Source: Paenibacillus sp. FSL R7-0273
Lineage (GTDB): Bacteria > Bacillota > Bacilli > Paenibacillales > Paenibacillaceae
Reading direction: 5' to 3'
Assembly: GCF_000758625.1 (NCBI RefSeq)
Contig: NZ_CP009283.1
Span: forward strand, 5,780,001-5,844,000
Length of the DNA stretch: 64,000 bases
The notes below the pieces were generated by a model. That model was not told the DNA's origin. It worked only from the letters and a program-made list of their open reading frames with translations, and ran no database searches. Each line of letters opens with the position of its first letter. The first letter of the stretch is position 1. Made by a program: the position numbers and the translations under genes. Below are positions 9,182 through 18,073 of this stretch, in pieces.

Positions 9182-10357
9182 TCAGCCGCTTCGTTTTCCA
9201 CATTCGCCGCAGAACCGCTGTCCCGCCTCCAGCTCATGACCGCAACCTGCACATTTCAGGATCATGCTGTCCCCGCAATGTGTGCAGAATCTGGCTCCGG
9301 CGGCAACACGGCTGCTGCAGCTGCGGCATACGACGGTATCCTCTGCTTCCCCTTCAGGCTCAACCGCCCTGAAGCCCTTTCCGCATCCGCCGCAGAACCG
9401 TGCCGCCTGCGGGCTTACTGCCCCGCAGGCCGGACAGGCCTTGCCGGCGATTCCGGTTGCGGCAGCCTTGCCGCCCTCCCCCATCCCCTTGGTCATCTGG
9501 TTCAGGATATCGGCTGCCGGTCCGGCCATACCGAAGCCCATCCCCAAGCCGAGGCCGGCATTCATCATGCCGGTCCCCAGATTGCCGGGGTTACCTGCTG
9601 CTTCCTCCAGCGTATCAAAGCTCCGTTCCTGCTGATAGGTGTAGCCGATAATATCCATCTGTGCTTTTTTGGCCAAGGCCTCCTTCAAGGTACGGGTTGC
9701 CAGATCATCTTCGGGAATGTTGATGGAGTCGATATAAAAGTTGTTAAGCTCGATTCCGTTCTCCAGAAAAACCGGAGCCAGCCGGCCCTGGATATGCCGC
9801 GAGATCTCTACGACATATGCGTTTACCTCCAGCACGCTGATTTTTTTCCGGATCAGATAGGAGGAGATCAGCTCATTAATATTGGACATCAGCAGTCCGC
9901 GGAAATAGCTGACCATGGTCTCCTGATCAAACTGCGGGAGCGTACCGACCAGCTTCAGCAGAAATTTACGCGCATCCTCGATCCGTACCCCGAACTGCCC
10001 GAAGGAGCGGACTGAAACCATCATGTTATATTTAGGATCCTGAAGCTGCAGCGGTGAGCTGGTGCCCCATTTGACGTTCATCGAATTGAGCTTGTTGACA
10101 AACCACACTTCTGCTGTAAAAGGAGATTTCCCTCCAAACGGCAGGTTTACAATATGGGATAGAACCGGAATATTCGCAGTACTGAGTGTATGCCTGCCTG
10201 CCGTAAAGGAGTCCAGCGCCTGTCCCCCCTTGAACAGAACCGCCTCTTGAGACTCGTTAACGATCAGCTGCGTCCAGGTGCCAAGCTCCTGCTCCGGATG
10301 CTTCCAGGCGAACACGCCGGGAGGCCCGTCATATTTTACTACCTCAATAATAGCCAT
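9182..10357 (-). CDS. SPFH/band-7 domain protein with zinc ribbons (YdjI-like)
   Basis: The product has 391 residues starting MAIIEVVKYDGPPGVFAWKH. An SPFH-like (virion core/YdjI-type) domain spans about 1-250, and a Gly/Met/Ala-rich linker (about 270-310) follows. The C-terminus has three zinc ribbons built from CxxC pairs (CPACG, CGGCG, CRSC, CTHCG, CAGCG, CGECG). Such proteins are thought to organise membrane stress assemblies, in B. subtilis under sigma-W. ATG 10357 with AGGAAGGA upstream is chosen over ATG 10468, which lacks family-like sequence. On the minus strand CGTATACAAT near 10463-10472 is a possible -10; no convincing partner -35 was found. Confidence 0.8.
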   Translation of the reverse strand: MAIIEVVKYDGPPGVFAWKHPEQELGTWTQLIVNESQEAVLFKGGQALDSFTAGRHTLSTANIPVLSHIVNLPFGGKSPFTAEVWFVNKLNSMNVKWGTSSPLQLQDPKYNMMVSVRSFGQFGVRIEDARKFLLKLVGTLPQFDQETMVSYFRGLLMSNINELISSYLIRKKISVLEVNAYVVEISRHIQGRLAPVFLENGIELNNFYIDSINIPEDDLATRTLKEALAKKAQMDIIGYTYQQERSFDTLEEAAGNPGNLGTGMMNAGLGLGMGFGMAGPAADILNQMTKGMGEGGKAAATGIAGKACPACGAVSPQAARFCGGCGKGFRAVEPEGEAEDTVVCRSCSSRVAAGARFCTHCGDSMILKCAGCGHELEAGQRFCGECGKRSG

Positions 10358-10507
10358 TAATTTTCCTTCCTTCCTGAGGGCAGGTATGTATTGTATATAT
10401 CGGTAACTCTTATCCGATAAAAAAGCAAACATCCGCTTATATGGAAAATCATGCATTTCCGTTACCATTGTATACGATCTTTAGAGGGTTTGGGTGTTCT
10501 TTATGAC

Positions 10508-10555
10508 AAAAAAAGCCGGCAGTGTGCTCCGTAAGGAGAAGACACTGCCGGCTTT
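10508..10555 (-). terminator. Terminator of obg
   Basis: A 14-bp perfect stem, AAAGCCGGCAGTGT ... ACACTGCCGGCTTT, followed on the minus strand by a run of T. It lies 35 nt after the obg stop. Confidence 0.9.
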
Positions 10556-10589
10556 CTATAGCCGCCTGCCCGGCGGGCAGACGCATGAT

Positions 10590-11900
10590 TTAGTAGTAGC
10601 TGCTGCTTTCTACAAATTCGAACTCAAAATCCCCGATGCGCACGATTGTGCCTTCCACAGCACCCCGTTTACGCAGCTCGGCATCTACGCCCATATGACG
10701 GAGTGTGCGTGCCAGCTTCAGAATGGCATCATGGGTGCTAAGCTGCATGCGCTTGAGCATCTTCTCGATGCGGGGACTGGTGACAACGAAAGCTTCGTTA
10801 TCACGGGTAATGGTAAAGCTGTCATCAGCTTCAGCCTCCAGCTTATATACCTTGCGCTCCACCGTTTCGGCGACCTCTTCGACCACCGGAGCCACCGGAA
10901 TGCTGTCCAGAAGATCTGCTGCACGGTAGAGCAGCTCCTGGATTCCCTGGCGGGTGAGTGAGGAAATCGGCATAATCTCAAGGTCCGGGCGAACCTCAGC
11001 AATCCGTTCCCGGAAGGAAATCAGATTCTCCTCCGATTCCGGCATATCCATCTTGTTCGCCGCCACAACCTGCGGACGGTCAAGCAAGTTGGCATTGTAC
11101 TGCTTCAGCTCATCGTTGATAAGCACCCAATCCTCGAACGGATCGCGTCCTTCGGACCCGGACATATCCACCACATGGATAATAATCCGCGTACGTTCAA
11201 CGTGGCGCAGGAATTCATGTCCCAGACCCACACCTTCACTGGCACCCTCAATCAGACCCGGCAGGTCCGCCATAACAAAGCTGCGGCCGTCGCCGGCTGC
11301 AACCACTCCCAGATTCGGGGTGATTGTCGTAAAGTGATAGGCACCGATCTTGGGCTGTGCTGCTGACACAACCGACAGCAGTGTTGACTTGCCCACGCTC
11401 GGGAAGCCTACGAGACCCACATCTGCCATAACCTTGAGCTCCATCACAATATAACGCTCCTGGCCCTCTTCCCCGTTCTCTGCAAGCTCAGGGGCAGAAT
11501 TAGCCGCCGTAGCGAACCGGACATTTCCGCGTCCGCCGCGTCCGCCGCGTGCTACGACCACTTGCTGGCCGTGACGGGTCATATCGGCAATAATTTCCTG
11601 TGTATCATCATCAATCAGCACGGTTCCCGGAGGAATGCGTACAATCATATGCTCGGCATTTGCACCGTGCTGGCTTTTGTTGCGGCCTTTAATTCCGCGG
11701 TCAGCCTTAAAGTGGCGCTGATAACGGAAATCCATCAGAGTACGCAAGCCCTCATCTACACGGAAAATAACGTCACCTCCGCGCCCGCCGTCACCTCCGG
11801 CCGGTCCGCCCTCCGGAACATATTTCTCACGGCGGAAGGCTACGAGACCATCGCCGCCGTCACCGCCTTTAACATAAATCTTAGCTTTATCTACGAACAT
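10590..11900 (-). CDS. obg: GTPase Obg (CgtA)
   Basis: A ribosome-associated GTPase of 436 residues involved in 50S assembly, the stringent response and, in Bacillus, sporulation onset. The glycine-rich Obg fold covers about 1-158 ([22 protein letters not shown]). The G domain follows, with P-loop GFPSVGKS (about 165-172), DLPGLIEGA (G3) and NKMD (G4). The OCT domain is at the C-terminus (about 350-430). ATG 11900 is preceded by AAGGAAGG. It lies directly downstream of spo0B, as in B. subtilis, and ends at a strong terminator. Confidence 0.97.
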   Translation of the reverse strand: MFVDKAKIYVKGGDGGDGLVAFRREKYVPEGGPAGGDGGRGGDVIFRVDEGLRTLMDFRYQRHFKADRGIKGRNKSQHGANAEHMIVRIPPGTVLIDDDTQEIIADMTRHGQQVVVARGGRGGRGNVRFATAANSAPELAENGEEGQERYIVMELKVMADVGLVGFPSVGKSTLLSVVSAAQPKIGAYHFTTITPNLGVVAAGDGRSFVMADLPGLIEGASEGVGLGHEFLRHVERTRIIIHVVDMSGSEGRDPFEDWVLINDELKQYNANLLDRPQVVAANKMDMPESEENLISFRERIAEVRPDLEIMPISSLTRQGIQELLYRAADLLDSIPVAPVVEEVAETVERKVYKLEAEADDSFTITRDNEAFVVTSPRIEKMLKRMQLSTHDAILKLARTLRHMGVDAELRKRGAVEGTIVRIGDFEFEFVESSSYY

Positions 11901-11915
11901 TTAAGTTCACCTTCC

Positions 11916-12656
11916 TTACATCTCAAGCGGTACACGCAGCTCTACGTAAGCCTCACCGGGCTTCCACTGCTCCGCTTTCATGATTTTACCTTGTACTATA
12001 TTATAAATTTGCCCCTGCAGCAGCTCGGGATTGCCATGCTCTCCCTTGCTTTGAAATGAGATAAGAATGTCTCCCTTATCCTGAGTAAAGCCCAGACGGA
12101 GTATCCGCGTATCCCCTTGGGGTGCCATTCCGCTGTATTGGTAAGCCCTTACCGTCTGCATAACCACAGAAGTTAATTCGTCACCCTGACCGGATGTCAG
12201 CTTGTCCTCCAGCTGCAGCCCCTCTTCCACCTGCACTTCCAGCTCCAGACTGCTGCTGAAGGTACGGAACGACTGCAGATAGAATACCAGTGACGGAATG
12301 CCAAGCTTAGCGATCCGGCTGTCCAGCGCAATTCGCTCCTTTATTCTTTCCACACATTGCACGGATTTATCAGGCTTGTTCAGCTGAATATATCCGTAAA
12401 GCACTTGCAGATCATTCATCCAGTCATGACGATGATGATTCAGTGTCCGGTTCGCCGCCTGCTGCAGAGTCTTCTCCTGTATGCGCAGTTCCTCTTCATA
12501 ATGACGCCGGTTGTAAAAAAAGCTGAAAGCAAGCACTGCAGCTACCCATACTCCGAGCAGCAGGCATGTGAAAAGGGAGGTGTGCCAATACACGAGACCT
12601 AAAGGAAGCGTTGCGGATAACATGACTGCCCAGACAATACCTTTCCAGGATTTCAT
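11916..12656 (-). CDS. spo0B: Sporulation phosphotransferase Spo0B, membrane-anchored form
   Basis: Spo0B passes phosphate from Spo0F to Spo0A in the sporulation phosphorelay. The signature NHHRHDWMNDLQVLYGYIQ (about 73-91) contains the phospho-acceptor histidine (H77, before D78) in a Spo0B-type four-helix hairpin. The product has 246 residues, longer than the B. subtilis protein, because two hydrophobic segments (about 7-28 and 30-50) precede the dimerisation helices. The C-terminal region resembles a degenerate ATPase domain without clear N/G boxes. ATG 12656 has GGGGAG upstream. The assignment is firm by synteny (rpmA-spo0B-obg) and the histidine motif. Confidence 0.87.
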   Translation of the reverse strand: MKSWKGIVWAVMLSATLPLGLVYWHTSLFTCLLLGVWVAAVLAFSFFYNRRHYEEELRIQEKTLQQAANRTLNHHRHDWMNDLQVLYGYIQLNKPDKSVQCVERIKERIALDSRIAKLGIPSLVFYLQSFRTFSSSLELEVQVEEGLQLEDKLTSGQGDELTSVVMQTVRAYQYSGMAPQGDTRILRLGFTQDKGDILISFQSKGEHGNPELLQGQIYNIVQGKIMKAEQWKPGEAYVELRVPLEM

Positions 12657-12824
12657 TCTTTCTCCCCGTCCCTCAGTTCGCAAAATTCATTCCAAATTTA
12701 GTCTAGCCGGCCCTAAGGCGCTTTTTCCATTTTCCAGTATAACACAGGCATCCGGTGCAATCACCAGCAATCAACAGCATTCAGACAGTTTCAGGGAAAC
12801 CCCTGATCTCCCGCCTCACTTATC

Positions 12825-12854
12825 AAAAAAACCCCCGGCACTGATGCCGGAGGC
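12825..12854 (-). terminator. Terminator of the rplU-prp-rpmA operon
   Basis: Minus-strand stem GCCTCCGGCA-TCAG-TGCCGGGGGT followed by seven T. It lies about 30 nt after rpmA and would limit read-through into spo0B. Confidence 0.85.
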
Positions 12855-12882
12855 TTCTACTTACAGATGTGGTTCGGAAAGC

Positions 12883-13194
12883 TTACGCTTCCACTGCCGC
12901 TGCTACCGGAGCGACATCAACCGGGTACACGCTCACTTTTTTGCGGTCGCGACCCCAACGTTCGAACTTCACTACGCCATCAACCAGAGCGAACAGCGTA
13001 TCATCTTTACCGATGCCTACGTTAGTGCCCGGGTGAATTTTGGTTCCGCGTTGACGAACCAGAATGTTACCGCCGGTAACCGCCTGACCGTCAGCACGTT
13101 TCACGCCAAGACGCTTGGAGTGGGAGTCACGTCCGTTCTTTGTGGAACCTACCCCTTTTTTGGATGCGAATAACTGAAGATCCAATTTCAACAT
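12883..13194 (-). CDS. rpmA: 50S ribosomal protein bL27
   Basis: The product has 103 residues. The N-terminus MLKLDLQLF precedes [15 protein letters not shown]. In Bacillota this nine-residue extension is cut after F9 by the cysteine protease Prp, encoded just upstream, before the mature end can reach the peptidyl-transferase centre. ATG 13194 has AGGAGG nine bases upstream; a TTG three codons earlier is an alternative but would spoil that spacing. The C-terminal tail [12 protein letters not shown] is longer than in B. subtilis. Confidence 0.97.
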   Translation of the reverse strand: MLKLDLQLFASKKGVGSTKNGRDSHSKRLGVKRADGQAVTGGNILVRQRGTKIHPGTNVGIGKDDTLFALVDGVVKFERWGRDRKKVSVYPVDVAPVAAAVEA

Positions 13195-13212
13195 GTTGGT
13201 CAACCTCCTTCT

Positions 13213-13548
13213 TTAAATAGTGACTTGCTGTATCTTAATATACTTCCCGTATGATTCTGCGATATCACTGAGCATTAAGACCATGGATTCCAGCAGCAGC
13301 TGAACTTTCGCGGAGGTTTCAGCATCTTTAACAGAACCAAGGGTTCCGCTTAAAAAGCCGTTCTTCATGGACGTATCCATCAAAATTCCGGTCAGGCTCT
13401 CAATTGAGTTCACCGTACCCACCGTTACAGCAGATACTCCGGCACACACAATATCTTCGCCGCGTTTGGCATAACCCGCATGCCCTTCCACCTCAAAACC
13501 GATAACAGTACCCATGTCCGAAGCCCGTGTAATCCGCACGTTAATCAT
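13213..13548 (-). CDS. prp: Ribosomal-processing cysteine protease Prp
   Basis: The product has 111 residues (YsxB family). The catalytic pair is visible as H23 in EVEGHAGYA and C35 in GEDIVCAGVSA. The protein trims the N-terminus of bL27, whose gene follows 18 nt downstream, and the matching cleavage sequence LQLF-ASKK is present there. It lies between rplU and rpmA as in nearly all Bacillota, and is essential in Staphylococcus. Confidence 0.95.
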   Translation of the reverse strand: MINVRITRASDMGTVIGFEVEGHAGYAKRGEDIVCAGVSAVTVGTVNSIESLTGILMDTSMKNGFLSGTLGSVKDAETSAKVQLLLESMVLMLSDIAESYGKYIKIQQVTI

Positions 13549-13560
13549 TAACGCACCTTC

Positions 13561-13872
13561 TTACGCCTGAATCTTCTCGATAGTTACTTTAGTGTACGGT
13601 TGACGATGGCCTTGTTTCTTGTGGTAGTTCTTCTTCGGTTTGTATTTGTAAACTACAACCTTCTGACCCTTACCGTGTTTCTCGACCTTAGCTGTTACAG
13701 ATGCGCCGCTTAGAAGCGGAGTTCCTGCAGTCAGACCGCCTTCGTTGGAAACAGCCAATACACGGTCAAACGTTACGCTTGCGCCGTCTTCAGCTTCCAG
13801 CTTCTCGATGAACAGAACATCGCCCTCTTGGACTCTGTATTGTTTACCACCAGTTTCGATAATTGCATACAT
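13561..13872 (-). CDS. rplU: 50S ribosomal protein bL21
   Basis: The product has 103 residues with the family start [18 protein letters not shown] and the basic [21 protein letters not shown] segment that contacts 23S rRNA. It is the first gene of the rplU-prp-rpmA operon. The ribosome binding site GAGGAGG lies just upstream, and a structured leader of about 125 nt separates it from its promoter. Confidence 0.97.
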   Translation of the reverse strand: MYAIIETGGKQYRVQEGDVLFIEKLEAEDGASVTFDRVLAVSNEGGLTAGTPLLSGASVTAKVEKHGKGQKVVVYKYKPKKNYHKKQGHRQPYTKVTIEKIQA

Positions 13873-13998
13873 TGTACTTGCACCTCCTCATGTCTCAGAC
13901 TCGCCTAGTCTAGGTGGCAGATTCCCGGAGGAACTGCGCTTATGTACCCGATCGGAGCGGTTACAGCATGTGCAAGATTAGGATAACCAAACACACAC
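13873..13998 (-). promoter_or_regulatory. Probable L21 leader (autoregulatory 5' UTR)
   Basis: The transcript from the promoter at 14005-14033 has a leader of about 125 nt. It contains a pairing stem, CTAGACTAG (palindromic), near 13905-13914 and further GC-rich arms (CCGCTCCGATCGG, 13950-13962). Bacillota rplU operons commonly carry an L21-binding leader here (Rfam L21_leader). The match is inferred from position and structure; a covariance search would settle it. Confidence 0.5.
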
Positions 13999-14004
13999 TT
14001 GAAG

Positions 14005-14033
14005 ATATTATCATACTTATTTACTATAGTCAA
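14005..14033 (-). promoter_or_regulatory. Sigma-A promoter of rplU operon
   Basis: Minus-strand -35 TTGACT (14028-14033), 17-bp spacer, -10 TAATAT (14005-14010) with an upstream TATGA. It is located between rng and rplU, so the ribosomal operon has its own strong start. Confidence 0.75.
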
Positions 14034-14052
14034 TGGTACATGCTGAATTCAT

Positions 14053-15294
14053 TTATTCCAGCCAGGCACCGGCCTTGCCTGTCCCACCGCAGCACTGGCA
14101 GATCACGGGAGCAAAGCCCGCCGAGTCATGTCTTGCCTTTTTGCGGGTCATCTCCAGCAGTCCGAGCTGTGTCCAGCCCAGAATATGTGTCTTGGTCCGG
14201 TCACTGCTGACTACGCGCTCCAGCCGCTCCAGCACCTGCCGGCGGTGTTCCTCAAGCTCCATGTCAATAAAATCAACGATAATAATGCCACCCGTATCAC
14301 GCAGCCGGATCAGCCGGCCGATCTCCTCGGCCGCAAGCAGATTCGTCTGCGTCACTGTCTCCTCCAGCGTCGACCCGCCCGTATACTGGGCAGTGTTCAC
14401 ATCGACCACGGTCAGCGCTTCGGTCTCATCCCAGATCAGTGTCGCGCCGCCTTCGAGGATGATTTTACGGCTGAAGCTCTTCAGCAGCTGCTCCTGCACG
14501 CCGTAAGCGGCGAATATCGGCTCTGCTCCGCGGTAAAAGCCTACCGGCTTATGGCCCCCTGGGGCCATATCGGCCAGAAACGCCTCCGCCTCCCGCACGG
14601 CCTTAGCTGAGTCTATCATCAGCTCATCCCGCTGCGGGTTAAAGGCATCCCGGATGAAACGCTGAACAATACTGAGATCGGAATGCAGCAAGGCCGGTGC
14701 GGAGGCTTCCTCCGCCCGGCGGACAATCATCTCCCACTGCGCACGGAGGAAAGACAGGTCGCCTTCAACCGCATCCACCTGCTCGTCCTCTGATACAGTC
14801 CGCATGATCAGCCCTTCCTCGCGCCGCCGCAGCCGCTCTCCGATTGATTTCAGCCGGTTCCGCTCTGATTCACGGCTGATCTTTTTGGATACCCCGACAT
14901 ATTCGGCAAACGGCATGTACACCATCCAGCGTCCCGGCAGTGTATAGTGGGTGGTTACCCGTGCCCCTTTACCGCCGCGCGGCTCCTTGCGGACCTGGAC
15001 AATAATCTCCTGTCCCGGCTCCAGCAGCGTATCAATGGAAGGCTTGACCTGCGGCTGCTTCTCCAGATGGGGATGAAGCACATCATCTACATATAAAAAG
15101 GCATTTTTCTTCTGTCCGATGTCGACAAAAGCAGCCTGCATGCCTGGCAATACATTCATAACCCGGCCTTTGTAATAGCTGCCGACCAGCCCTTGCTGCT
15201 GATCGCGTTCAGCCGCATACTCCACGAGCCGCCCGTTCTCCAGAAGAGCCATCCGGGTAACATGCTGCGTGCAGTGAACGATCATTTGTTTCAT
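14053..15294 (-). CDS. rng: Ribonuclease E/G family protein
   Basis: The product has 413 residues, RNase G size. An S1-like RNA-binding insertion lies at about 38-120 (GSYYKGRVMNVLPGMQAAFVDIG). The catalytic DNase-I-like core includes the metal-binding aspartates in LTVVDVNTAQYTGG and IIIVDFIDM. A C-terminal zinc-link CxCCGGTG is present, although the usual CPxC reads CQCC. ATG 15294 is preceded by GAGGTGAAG. It lies between spoIVFB and rplU; Paenibacillus and Clostridia have this enzyme where B. subtilis lacks it. A role in rRNA or mRNA processing is inferred from the family. Confidence 0.93.
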   Translation of the reverse strand: MKQMIVHCTQHVTRMALLENGRLVEYAAERDQQQGLVGSYYKGRVMNVLPGMQAAFVDIGQKKNAFLYVDDVLHPHLEKQPQVKPSIDTLLEPGQEIIVQVRKEPRGGKGARVTTHYTLPGRWMVYMPFAEYVGVSKKISRESERNRLKSIGERLRRREEGLIMRTVSEDEQVDAVEGDLSFLRAQWEMIVRRAEEASAPALLHSDLSIVQRFIRDAFNPQRDELMIDSAKAVREAEAFLADMAPGGHKPVGFYRGAEPIFAAYGVQEQLLKSFSRKIILEGGATLIWDETEALTVVDVNTAQYTGGSTLEETVTQTNLLAAEEIGRLIRLRDTGGIIIVDFIDMELEEHRRQVLERLERVVSSDRTKTHILGWTQLGLLEMTRKKARHDSAGFAPVICQCCGGTGKAGAWLE

Positions 15295-15355
15295 GGCTTC
15301 ACCTCTGGTCTAAATCTTCATTTGTCGCCATCCGCTGTGCAGCCTTAAACCGGAT

Positions 15356-16222
15356 CTACCTTCCGAAATAGGAGGAGATCAGGCGCTGCTCCGGTACAAC
15401 GGCTACCACATTCTTATCATCATTCATCACATAAATAAAATGATACTGGTTACGTTTAAATAGACGCAATATATCATCCAAAGGTTTCGCAGCAAAGGCA
15501 ACAATCGGACGTGCCGCACTGCCAAGCCGCAAATACCGCTCATAGGCAGCCTCCCTGTTCATCAGAAAAGCGAGAAAGCGGTAATGCAGATTCCGCTGGT
15601 CCGTAATATTCGAATAGAGCAGAAACGCTCCGATCATAAGCAGATTCAGCCGCAGCCCTGATCCTGCTGTAAGGGGCAGCAGCGCATAACTGATGACAAG
15701 CCCGCTTGCCGCTATGCTTACTCTCCCGCTCCAGAGCAGGGTGTAATAATAGGGCAACAGCATGCTAAGCGCAGCCTGGACGATTTTGCCCCCGTCAAGC
15801 GGAAGTACCGGCAACAGATTAAACAGCGCAATAATGGCATTCGCCTGGATAAAATAAGCAAGAAAGGCAGTGCTGCCGCTCCCCAGTTGCTGAAGGACAA
15901 GAGCAATCAGAATCATAATTCCGTTCTGAAGCGGTCCGGCAAGCGCAATCGCAATCTCCCGGCCGGCGTTCAGCCTTCCATGATCCTCTATAACCGCTAC
16001 CCCGCCGAAGGGCAGCAGCTGGACTGACTTGACAGTAACCCCCATCAGCAGGGCGGCACAGACATGTCCCAATTCGTGAATCAATACAATGATAAACAAC
16101 GTCAACAGCTCCAGGAACTGTCCGGTAATGACCGAGAGCAGCATAACCAGCACGAACAGCGGATGCAGCGACAGCTGGATACCCGATACCCTAATCAAAC
16201 GATACCACTTCGGCAGGATCAA
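15356..16222 (-). CDS. spoIVFB: Site-2 metalloprotease SpoIVFB
   Basis: An M50 intramembrane protease which in B. subtilis cuts pro-sigma-K in the mother cell. The product has 288 residues and several membrane segments. The zinc ligands HELGH (about 50-54) and the second motif NLLPVLPLDGGK (about 135-146) are intact, and a C-terminal CBS-like region follows. The apparent start is TTG 16222, which overlaps spoIVFA by 32 nt and has only a weak ribosome binding site. The N-terminus aligns in position with the known one, so coupling to spoIVFA is likely. The start is the least certain part. Confidence 0.9.
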   Translation of the reverse strand: MILPKWYRLIRVSGIQLSLHPLFVLVMLLSVITGQFLELLTLFIIVLIHELGHVCAALLMGVTVKSVQLLPFGGVAVIEDHGRLNAGREIAIALAGPLQNGIMILIALVLQQLGSGSTAFLAYFIQANAIIALFNLLPVLPLDGGKIVQAALSMLLPYYYTLLWSGRVSIAASGLVISYALLPLTAGSGLRLNLLMIGAFLLYSNITDQRNLHYRFLAFLMNREAAYERYLRLGSAARPIVAFAAKPLDDILRLFKRNQYHFIYVMNDDKNVVAVVPEQRLISSYFGR

Positions 16223-17051
16223 TATAAGTCTTGTCTTTCATCACCGCAAAAAAAAGCAGCGGCGCTGCATTGTTCTCCGTCTCCTGCATCCAGCCCACCG
16301 TATCCCCGCTCTCCACCCAGTCATCTGCCGACAGCCGGGTTCCGGTGAGATGCCCGTACTCTGCTGTCAGGCTGCCTGTATGGCGGATAACGATCCGGAT
16401 GCCTCCCTGCGCTTCCTTGGAAACGGACAGGACACGGCCCGTATCTACACTTTTCACCGTCACACTGCCGCTTGAATCGGCTGAAGGCATAATTTCCACA
16501 CCGTATAAGGTATCGGCAAAAGAACGAAGGATATCGCCCTCCAGCGGTGCACTCAGATTGTGTGAGGCACTTACCTTCTCCGCGGGAATCTCATCCTCCC
16601 CGAAAATAGGTATAAACGAAGGAGCTCCTTCAAAATGTGTTTCGTACCATACCCGGGCAGCGGCAAAGTCCATATCATTACTAAGCGCATCTGTAATAAA
16701 CGACTGCGCTCTGACCGCCCAGGGCTCCCGGGCCATAAAAATTCCCCATACCGCTCCGAACACCAGTACACTAGCTATTGTCCTCCGGACAAAACCGCCT
16801 GTGAACCGCGGCCTGCCGCCATCTCCCCCGTCTCCCTCATGCATCCAGCCTCCACGGCTCTGCTTCCAAAGCTTCTCAGGATCCGGCTCGTGAGCATGTT
16901 CTCTGCGCTCCGGCTGCTGCGCCCATTCCCTGAAGCTGGCTGTATCCTCATTCAGCTCATAAAGCGGCAGCGGTGCGGCTTCCGGCTGCTCATCCAGCAG
17001 GCTGCGGATCCGCTCCTGGCGGCGGCCTTTGATCCCTGATCTCTGTTCCAT
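16191..17051 (-). CDS. spoIVFA: Stage IV sporulation protein FA (M23-like)
   Basis: SpoIVFA holds SpoIVFB inactive in the outer forespore membrane until SpoIVB signals arrive. The product has 286 residues: a charged cytoplasmic N-terminus, one membrane segment (about 88-106, TIASVLVFGAVWGIFM), and a C-terminal LytM/M23-type domain (about 185-280) with GGIRIVIRHTGSLTAEYGHL. Not all zinc ligands of active M23 peptidases are visible, consistent with a non-enzymatic regulatory role. It is followed directly by spoIVFB in an overlapping arrangement, as in Bacillus. Confidence 0.88.
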   Translation of the reverse strand: MEQRSGIKGRRQERIRSLLDEQPEAAPLPLYELNEDTASFREWAQQPERREHAHEPDPEKLWKQSRGGWMHEGDGGDGGRPRFTGGFVRRTIASVLVFGAVWGIFMAREPWAVRAQSFITDALSNDMDFAAARVWYETHFEGAPSFIPIFGEDEIPAEKVSASHNLSAPLEGDILRSFADTLYGVEIMPSADSSGSVTVKSVDTGRVLSVSKEAQGGIRIVIRHTGSLTAEYGHLTGTRLSADDWVESGDTVGWMQETENNAAPLLFFAVMKDKTYIDPAEVVSFD

Positions 17052-17208
17052 AATGATCCCTCCGGCGGGCTTGTTTTACTGATAGCTTATGAGCCGCCGG
17101 AGCCGGTTTAGAACAAGCCCTGGGAAGGCATGCACGAATACCCGGAGGGTAAAAGCTGCTCCATCATCCCGCCGGGCACAGAGGGGGCGGCACTTCTCAC
17201 CGCACCGC

Positions 17209-17246
17209 AAGAATCCCGCCGCAATAAGCCCTGCGGCGGGATTCTT
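17209..17246. terminator. Strong hairpin between minD and spoIVFA
   Basis: A 15-bp stem, AAGAATCCCGCCGCA ... TGCGGCGGGATTCTT, 28 nt after the minD stop. The better T-rich tail (TTTATTATTG) is on the plus strand; on the minus strand the tail is short. It probably terminates minCD transcripts. Confidence 0.65.
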
Positions 17247-17273
17247 TATTATTGTATAATTGCTTGTTACAGG

Positions 17274-18068
17274 TTAGCCCATACCGAAAAACTTCTTGAA
17301 TTTCTTGAAGGCCCCTGGCTTCCGGTCCAGCTGCATTAGCGGAACAGCATCGCCCAGAATCCGGCGCGCAATATTGCGGTAGGCTATAGCTGCAGCGGAG
17401 TCAGGATTCATGACCGTAGGCTCACCGCTATTAGCTGCCTTAATGACCAGCTCGTCATCCGGTACAATTCCGATCAGATCAATGTTCAGAACCTGCAAAA
17501 TATCCTCAATATCCAGCATATCTCCGGATTTGACCAGTCCCGGACGAATCCGGTTAACCACAAGCTTCGGTGATTCCACGCTGGACTGCTCCAGCAGTCC
17601 GATAATCCGGTCTGCGTCCCTTACCGCCGCATGCTCCGGAGTAGTGACGACGATCGCCTTGTCTGCACCGGCGATGGCATTGCGGAACCCATGCTCAATT
17701 CCGGCCGGACAGTCGATCAGGATATATTCGTATTCTTTTTTCAGCTCCAGAATAATATCCTTGACCTGCTCCGGAGTAACCGAAGTCTTATCCTTCGTCT
17801 GGGCAGCAGGCAGCATATACAGCTCATCAAAACGTTTATCCTTAACCAGCGCCTGATTCAGCCGGCAGCGTCCCTCCGCCACATCAACGAGGTCATATAT
17901 AATCCGGTTTTCCAGCCCCATAACTACATCCAGATTCCGCAGTCCGATATCCGTATCGACCAGACATACTTTTTTGCCCTGCAGTGCAAGCGCGGTTCCA
18001 ATATTGGCTGTTGTGGTTGTTTTGCCAACGCCGCCTTTGCCCGAGGTTACGACAATCGCTTCTCCCAT
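17274..18068 (-). CDS. minD: Septum site-determining ATPase MinD
   Basis: A membrane-cycling ATPase that recruits MinC and keeps FtsZ rings away from the poles. The product has 264 residues with the deviant Walker A KGGVGKTT (about 11-18), LVDTDIGLRNLD (switch I), LIDCPAGIEHGF (switch II) and a C-terminal amphipathic targeting helix (GAFKKFKKFFGMG). minC ends 5 nt upstream, so the two form an operon. Confidence 0.96.
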   Translation of the reverse strand: MGEAIVVTSGKGGVGKTTTTANIGTALALQGKKVCLVDTDIGLRNLDVVMGLENRIIYDLVDVAEGRCRLNQALVKDKRFDELYMLPAAQTKDKTSVTPEQVKDIILELKKEYEYILIDCPAGIEHGFRNAIAGADKAIVVTTPEHAAVRDADRIIGLLEQSSVESPKLVVNRIRPGLVKSGDMLDIEDILQVLNIDLIGIVPDDELVIKAANSGEPTVMNPDSAAAIAYRNIARRILGDAVPLMQLDRKPGAFKKFKKFFGMG

Positions 18069-18073
18069 GGAGG

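Noticed and set aside
10440..10530. Sigma-W promoter for the SPFH cassette
   Set aside because: A CGTATA -10-like word is present, but no TGAAAC-type -35 at the right distance was found.
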